The translations under genes and the position numbers were made by a program. Shown here piece by piece: positions 61,624 to 64,000 of a stretch of 64,000 nt of DNA. The stretch is taken from NCBI RefSeq assembly GCF_025460835.1, contig NZ_JAMXAY010000014.1, positions 1-64,000 of the forward strand, in the 5' to 3' direction. Under the pieces are notes generated by a model, which made no database searches, had not been told where the DNA came from, and saw only the letters and a list, made by a program, of their open reading frames with translations. The DNA is from Parapedobacter soli. Lineage in GTDB: Bacteria > Bacteroidota > Bacteroidia > Sphingobacteriales > Sphingobacteriaceae. Positions within the stretch are counted from its first letter, which is position 1. Each line of letters begins with the position of its first letter.

Positions 61624-62817
61624 ATGATTCCTTTTTTCCGTAATGCGTTTAATGCCGGGTTTTCTAAAAAGAGGTACCAGCGGCTGCTTGCGCTATTGGA
61701 TGGGCCTTATCCAGGGGCACTCGGCTTCCGCATAGCGGAAACCCCGGTGTTTGTGCCTGGTGAGCTTGCCGAAAAATTGGTTCGTGCATGTGAAGGGATT
61801 GTAGATACATTGGTGCGACCCGGTTTCTCTCACCGCAGTGAAGGCGCTATTCCACCGCGCTTCCGTGTACCGGGTAGCGAAGGTCACAGTGACGTGCTGT
61901 GTCTCGATTTTGCCATCTGTCTCGACGATGCCGGGCGCCTTATGCCGCAATTGATCGAACTTCAGGGATTCCCTACCATACTCTTCTTCCAGGCGGCTTT
62001 GGCGCGTGCCTATAGGCAGTGTTATGATATTCCCTCCGGCTTCGATAACTATTTCAACGGATATACCGAAGAACGCTATGTTCAGCTGTTGAAACGGCTG
62101 CTGCTAGGGGGGCACCCACCTGGAAATGTCGTTTTGTTGGAAGTGAAACCCCATGAGCAGAAAACCAGGATGGATTTTTACCTTACCGAGGAAGCCACGG
62201 GGATACGGCCGGTATGTATTTCGGAGCTTTTCAGGGAGGGCGATACGTTTCATTATTTCCGGGATGGGCGCAAAATACCAATAAAGCGTATTTATAACCG
62301 CGTTATTGCAGACGATTTTGAAGCTCAGAAAGGACAGTTATCCCGTTATGCCGATATCACGGCAACGTCGGATGTGGAATGGGTTCCGCATCCCAACTGG
62401 TTTTACCGCATCAGTAAGCATACCCTGCCAAGCCTTGATTCGCCTTATGTGCCCGAAACCCACTTTCTAGGTGAGGTAGGTGTACTCCCCCACGACTTGG
62501 AAAACTATGTGTTGAAACCGTTGTATTCCTTTGCGGGCCAAGGCGTGATTGTGGATGTGATGGAAGCTGATATTGCCGCTATCCGCAACCCTATGCAGTG
62601 GATTTTGCAGCGTAAGGTAAGCTATGCGCCGGCGGTTGACACACCGACGGGTGGGGCATTTTGTGAGGTACGGATGATTTACTGTTGGGAACGGGAGGCT
62701 GAGCGCCCGGTACTGGTCAATAACCTAGTGCGGTTGAGTAAAGGGAAACAGATCGGTGCCCGCTATAACACGGATATGGATTGGGTAGGGGTGGGGATTG
62801 GTTTTTTTGAGCAATAA
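61624..62817 (+). CDS. ATP-grasp-like ligase
   Basis: A 397-residue protein with the shape of an ATP-grasp enzyme: LPHDLENYVLKPLYSFAGQGVIVD (phosphate-binding Lys and Gly-rich loop), MQWILQRKVSYAPAV (hinge), CEVRMIYCW and NLVRLSKGKQIGARYN (metal/ATP ligands). It is not a match to a named family that I can recall, and annotation as hypothetical would be understandable. As third gene of the cluster, 16 bases after the amidotransferase, it most likely forms a peptide or amide bond on a carboxylate. Substrate unknown. Confidence 0.68.
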   Translation: MIPFFRNAFNAGFSKKRYQRLLALLDGPYPGALGFRIAETPVFVPGELAEKLVRACEGIVDTLVRPGFSHRSEGAIPPRFRVPGSEGHSDVLCLDFAICLDDAGRLMPQLIELQGFPTILFFQAALARAYRQCYDIPSGFDNYFNGYTEERYVQLLKRLLLGGHPPGNVVLLEVKPHEQKTRMDFYLTEEATGIRPVCISELFREGDTFHYFRDGRKIPIKRIYNRVIADDFEAQKGQLSRYADITATSDVEWVPHPNWFYRISKHTLPSLDSPYVPETHFLGEVGVLPHDLENYVLKPLYSFAGQGVIVDVMEADIAAIRNPMQWILQRKVSYAPAVDTPTGGAFCEVRMIYCWEREAERPVLVNNLVRLSKGKQIGARYNTDMDWVGVGIGFFEQ

Positions 62818-62848
62818 AAAAGTGCCGGGAGTTTATCACCTCCGGCAC
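62816..62848 (-). terminator. Terminator after sucD
   Basis: Minus strand GTGCCGGAG, loop, CTCCCGGCAC, then six T (one bulged base). It overlaps the 3' end of the ATP-grasp gene, and the stem may also stop that convergent transcript weakly. Confidence 0.8.
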
Positions 62849-62878
62849 CTGTTTATCTTGTAGGGTATCTCGCGCGTG

Positions 62879-63757
62879 TCAGGCGCTCACACCCAACTCT
62901 TCAGCCATTGCCTTGCCGATTTCCGCGGGGGATTCAACCACGCGTATACCGCACTCGCGCATGATTTTCATCTTAGCGGCGGCGGTATCTTCCGCCCCCC
63001 CTACGATTGCACCTGCGTGCCCCATGCGGCGCCCCGGGGGCGCTGTTTGGCCCGCGATGAATCCGACGACCGGTTTGGTACCGTTTTCTTTGATCCAACG
63101 TGCCGCTTCGGCTTCCATACCTCCGCCTATTTCACCAATTACAATGATACCCTCGGTTTCGGGGTCGTTCATCAGCAGCTCCACGGCCTCCTTAGTAGTG
63201 GTGCCGATGATCGGGTCGCCTCCGATACCGATTGCTGTGGTAATGCCTAAGCCGGCTTTAACGGTCTGGTATACAGCTTCATAAGTAAGCGTACCCGATT
63301 TAGATACGACACCCACGGATCCTTTTTTGAAGATGAAGCCGGGCATGATGCCGATTTTCGCTTCGTCAGCCGTGATGATACCGGGGCAGTTCGGACCAAT
63401 AAGTCTCGAATTTTTATCACTCAGGTATGACTTTACCTGGATCATATCCTTGGTGGGTATACCTTCGGTAATGCACACGATAACACCGATGCCAGCAGCC
63501 GCAGCTTCCATGATTGCATCGGCGGCGAATGCCGGGGGCACGAAAATAATCGATACGTTCGCACCGGTTTTTTCAACGGCCTCTTCGATTGTGTTGAATA
63601 CTGGCCGCTCAAGGTGTGTCTGCCCACCTTTGCCGGGGGTTACACCTCCAACTACATTTGTGCCGTACTCAATCATTTGCGATGCATGGTAAGTACCTTC
63701 GTTACCGGTGAAACCCTGTACGATTACTTTGGAACCCTTATTTACTAATACACTCAT
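62879..63757 (-). CDS. sucD: Succinate-CoA ligase, alpha subunit
   Basis: TCA-cycle enzyme making succinate and ATP or GTP from succinyl-CoA. The CoA-binding Rossmann domain ([36 protein letters not shown]) and the ligase domain with the phosphorylated His near residue 245 ([13 protein letters not shown]) are complete. The 292 residues are normal. sucC is not next to it in this window, so the beta subunit must be elsewhere or upstream of the edge. It has a good promoter and a terminator. Confidence 0.95.
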   Translation of the reverse strand: MSVLVNKGSKVIVQGFTGNEGTYHASQMIEYGTNVVGGVTPGKGGQTHLERPVFNTIEEAVEKTGANVSIIFVPPAFAADAIMEAAAAGIGVIVCITEGIPTKDMIQVKSYLSDKNSRLIGPNCPGIITADEAKIGIMPGFIFKKGSVGVVSKSGTLTYEAVYQTVKAGLGITTAIGIGGDPIIGTTTKEAVELLMNDPETEGIIVIGEIGGGMEAEAARWIKENGTKPVVGFIAGQTAPPGRRMGHAGAIVGGAEDTAAAKMKIMRECGIRVVESPAEIGKAMAEELGVSA

Positions 63758-63776
63758 TGTTCTGGTTTTTGCACCG

Positions 63777-63807
63777 CAAACTTAGATAAAATTGCGTTGA
63801 TATGCAA
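63777..63807 (-). promoter_or_regulatory. sucD promoter
   Basis: Minus strand TTG (63807-63805), 20 bases, TAAGTTTG (63784-63777). The box ends 19 bases before the sucD ATG. Confidence 0.65.
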
Positions 63808-63837
63808 GATGGGAGAGCGTAAATCGTATAGCAGAAG

Positions 63838-64000
63838 CTATGTGCGCAAATGTAACTTGGAGTAGAATTCCCACAGTACAATACCCACGGATACCGCGAT
63901 ATTGAGGGAATGCTTGGTGCCCGACTGGGGTATTTCGACGCAGCTGTCTACGCATGCCATCACTTCGCTCGAAACGCCGTGCACTTCATTGCCGAATACC
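63838..64000 (-). CDS. SpoU/TrmH-family RNA methyltransferase, 5' part missing
   Basis: Only the last 53 or so residues are inside the window, ending at the stop TAG at 63840-63838. The segment VFGNEVHGVSSEVMACVD, then EIPQSGTKHSLNIAVSVGIVLWEFY is the knotted SAM-binding end of SPOUT RNA methyltransferases (motifs 2 and 3). It is probably a tRNA or rRNA 2'-O-methyltransferase; which RNA cannot be told from this piece. Confidence 0.85.
   Translation of the reverse strand, partial: VFGNEVHGVSSEVMACVDSCVEIPQSGTKHSLNIAVSVGIVLWEFYSKLHLRT

Noticed and set aside
1-64000. CRISPR array, insertion sequence, prophage or integrative element
   Set aside because: No regularly spaced repeats, transposase, integrase or phage structural genes seen on either strand.

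Overview
The window looks like chromosomal DNA of a Bacteroidota bacterium, most likely a sphingobacterium of the Parapedobacter/Pedobacter type. This rests on gene content: a PorP/SprF type IX secretion protein, DUF2723, DUF4397 lipoproteins and HU-CCDC81/SPOR proteins. It also rests on about fourteen promoters of the Bacteroidota form (TTG, 17-22 bases, then TAnnTTTG) and on the near absence of Shine-Dalgarno sites. I see no insertion sequence, prophage or CRISPR array.

Layout. (1) 1-5.4 kb: end of a PorP-like gene, DUF2200, gltA, pth, rplY, prs and tRNA-Gln, all but the first on the minus strand. (2) 5.5-10.3 kb: a DUF2723 membrane protein, then pyrR-pyrB. (3) 10.4-22.2 kb: a plus-strand envelope locus with a large TPR protein, a TPR chimera, an outer-membrane barrel, an HU-TM-SPOR protein, ExbB, ExbD and a TonB-like protein, ending in folC. 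Its first three genes carry the mark of a diverged tandem duplication that created a fusion gene. (4) 22.3-26.2 kb, minus strand: asparaginase, TatD, FKBP isomerase, DHH phosphoesterase. (5) 26.2-41.2 kb, minus strand: a sugar-catabolic island with a DUF1080 glycoside hydrolase, a Gfo/Idh oxidoreductase, an MFS transporter, two TIM-barrel isomerases, ThuA, a cupin, DUF4432 and two large lipoprotein beta-propeller/cytochrome c proteins. A 45-base element, 35/45 identical, stands upstream of each of the two cytochrome genes. (6) 41.5-52 kb: panD, a DUF6695 protein, a ThuA-propeller-cytochrome c fusion, a flavin oxidoreductase, two DUF4397 lipoproteins, a di-heme peroxidase and an alcohol dehydrogenase. 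(7) 52-64 kb: priA, pcm, a membrane-anchored MutS-like ATPase, smpB, a DtxR regulator, a three-gene amidoligase cluster (YbdK-like ligase, glutamine amidotransferase, ATP-grasp), sucD and the end of a SpoU methyltransferase.

How the genes work together. Region 3 reads as a proton-driven trans-envelope machine comparable in parts list to Tol-Pal: motor (ExbB/ExbD), periplasm-spanning TonB-like arm, periplasmic TPR proteins, an outer-membrane barrel, and an SPOR protein that may target septal peptidoglycan. Region 5 reads as a pathway in which periplasmic cytochrome-linked dehydrogenases oxidise a sugar or glycoside, a keto-glycoside-type hydrolase and an NAD-dependent oxidoreductase process it, and epimerases/isomerases feed it into metabolism; the substrate cannot be read from sequence. 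The amidoligase trio at 59.6-62.8 kb probably makes or modifies a small gamma-glutamyl-type or peptide-like metabolite. Several genes have their promoter box only 4-8 bases before the start codon, which suggests leaderless transcripts.
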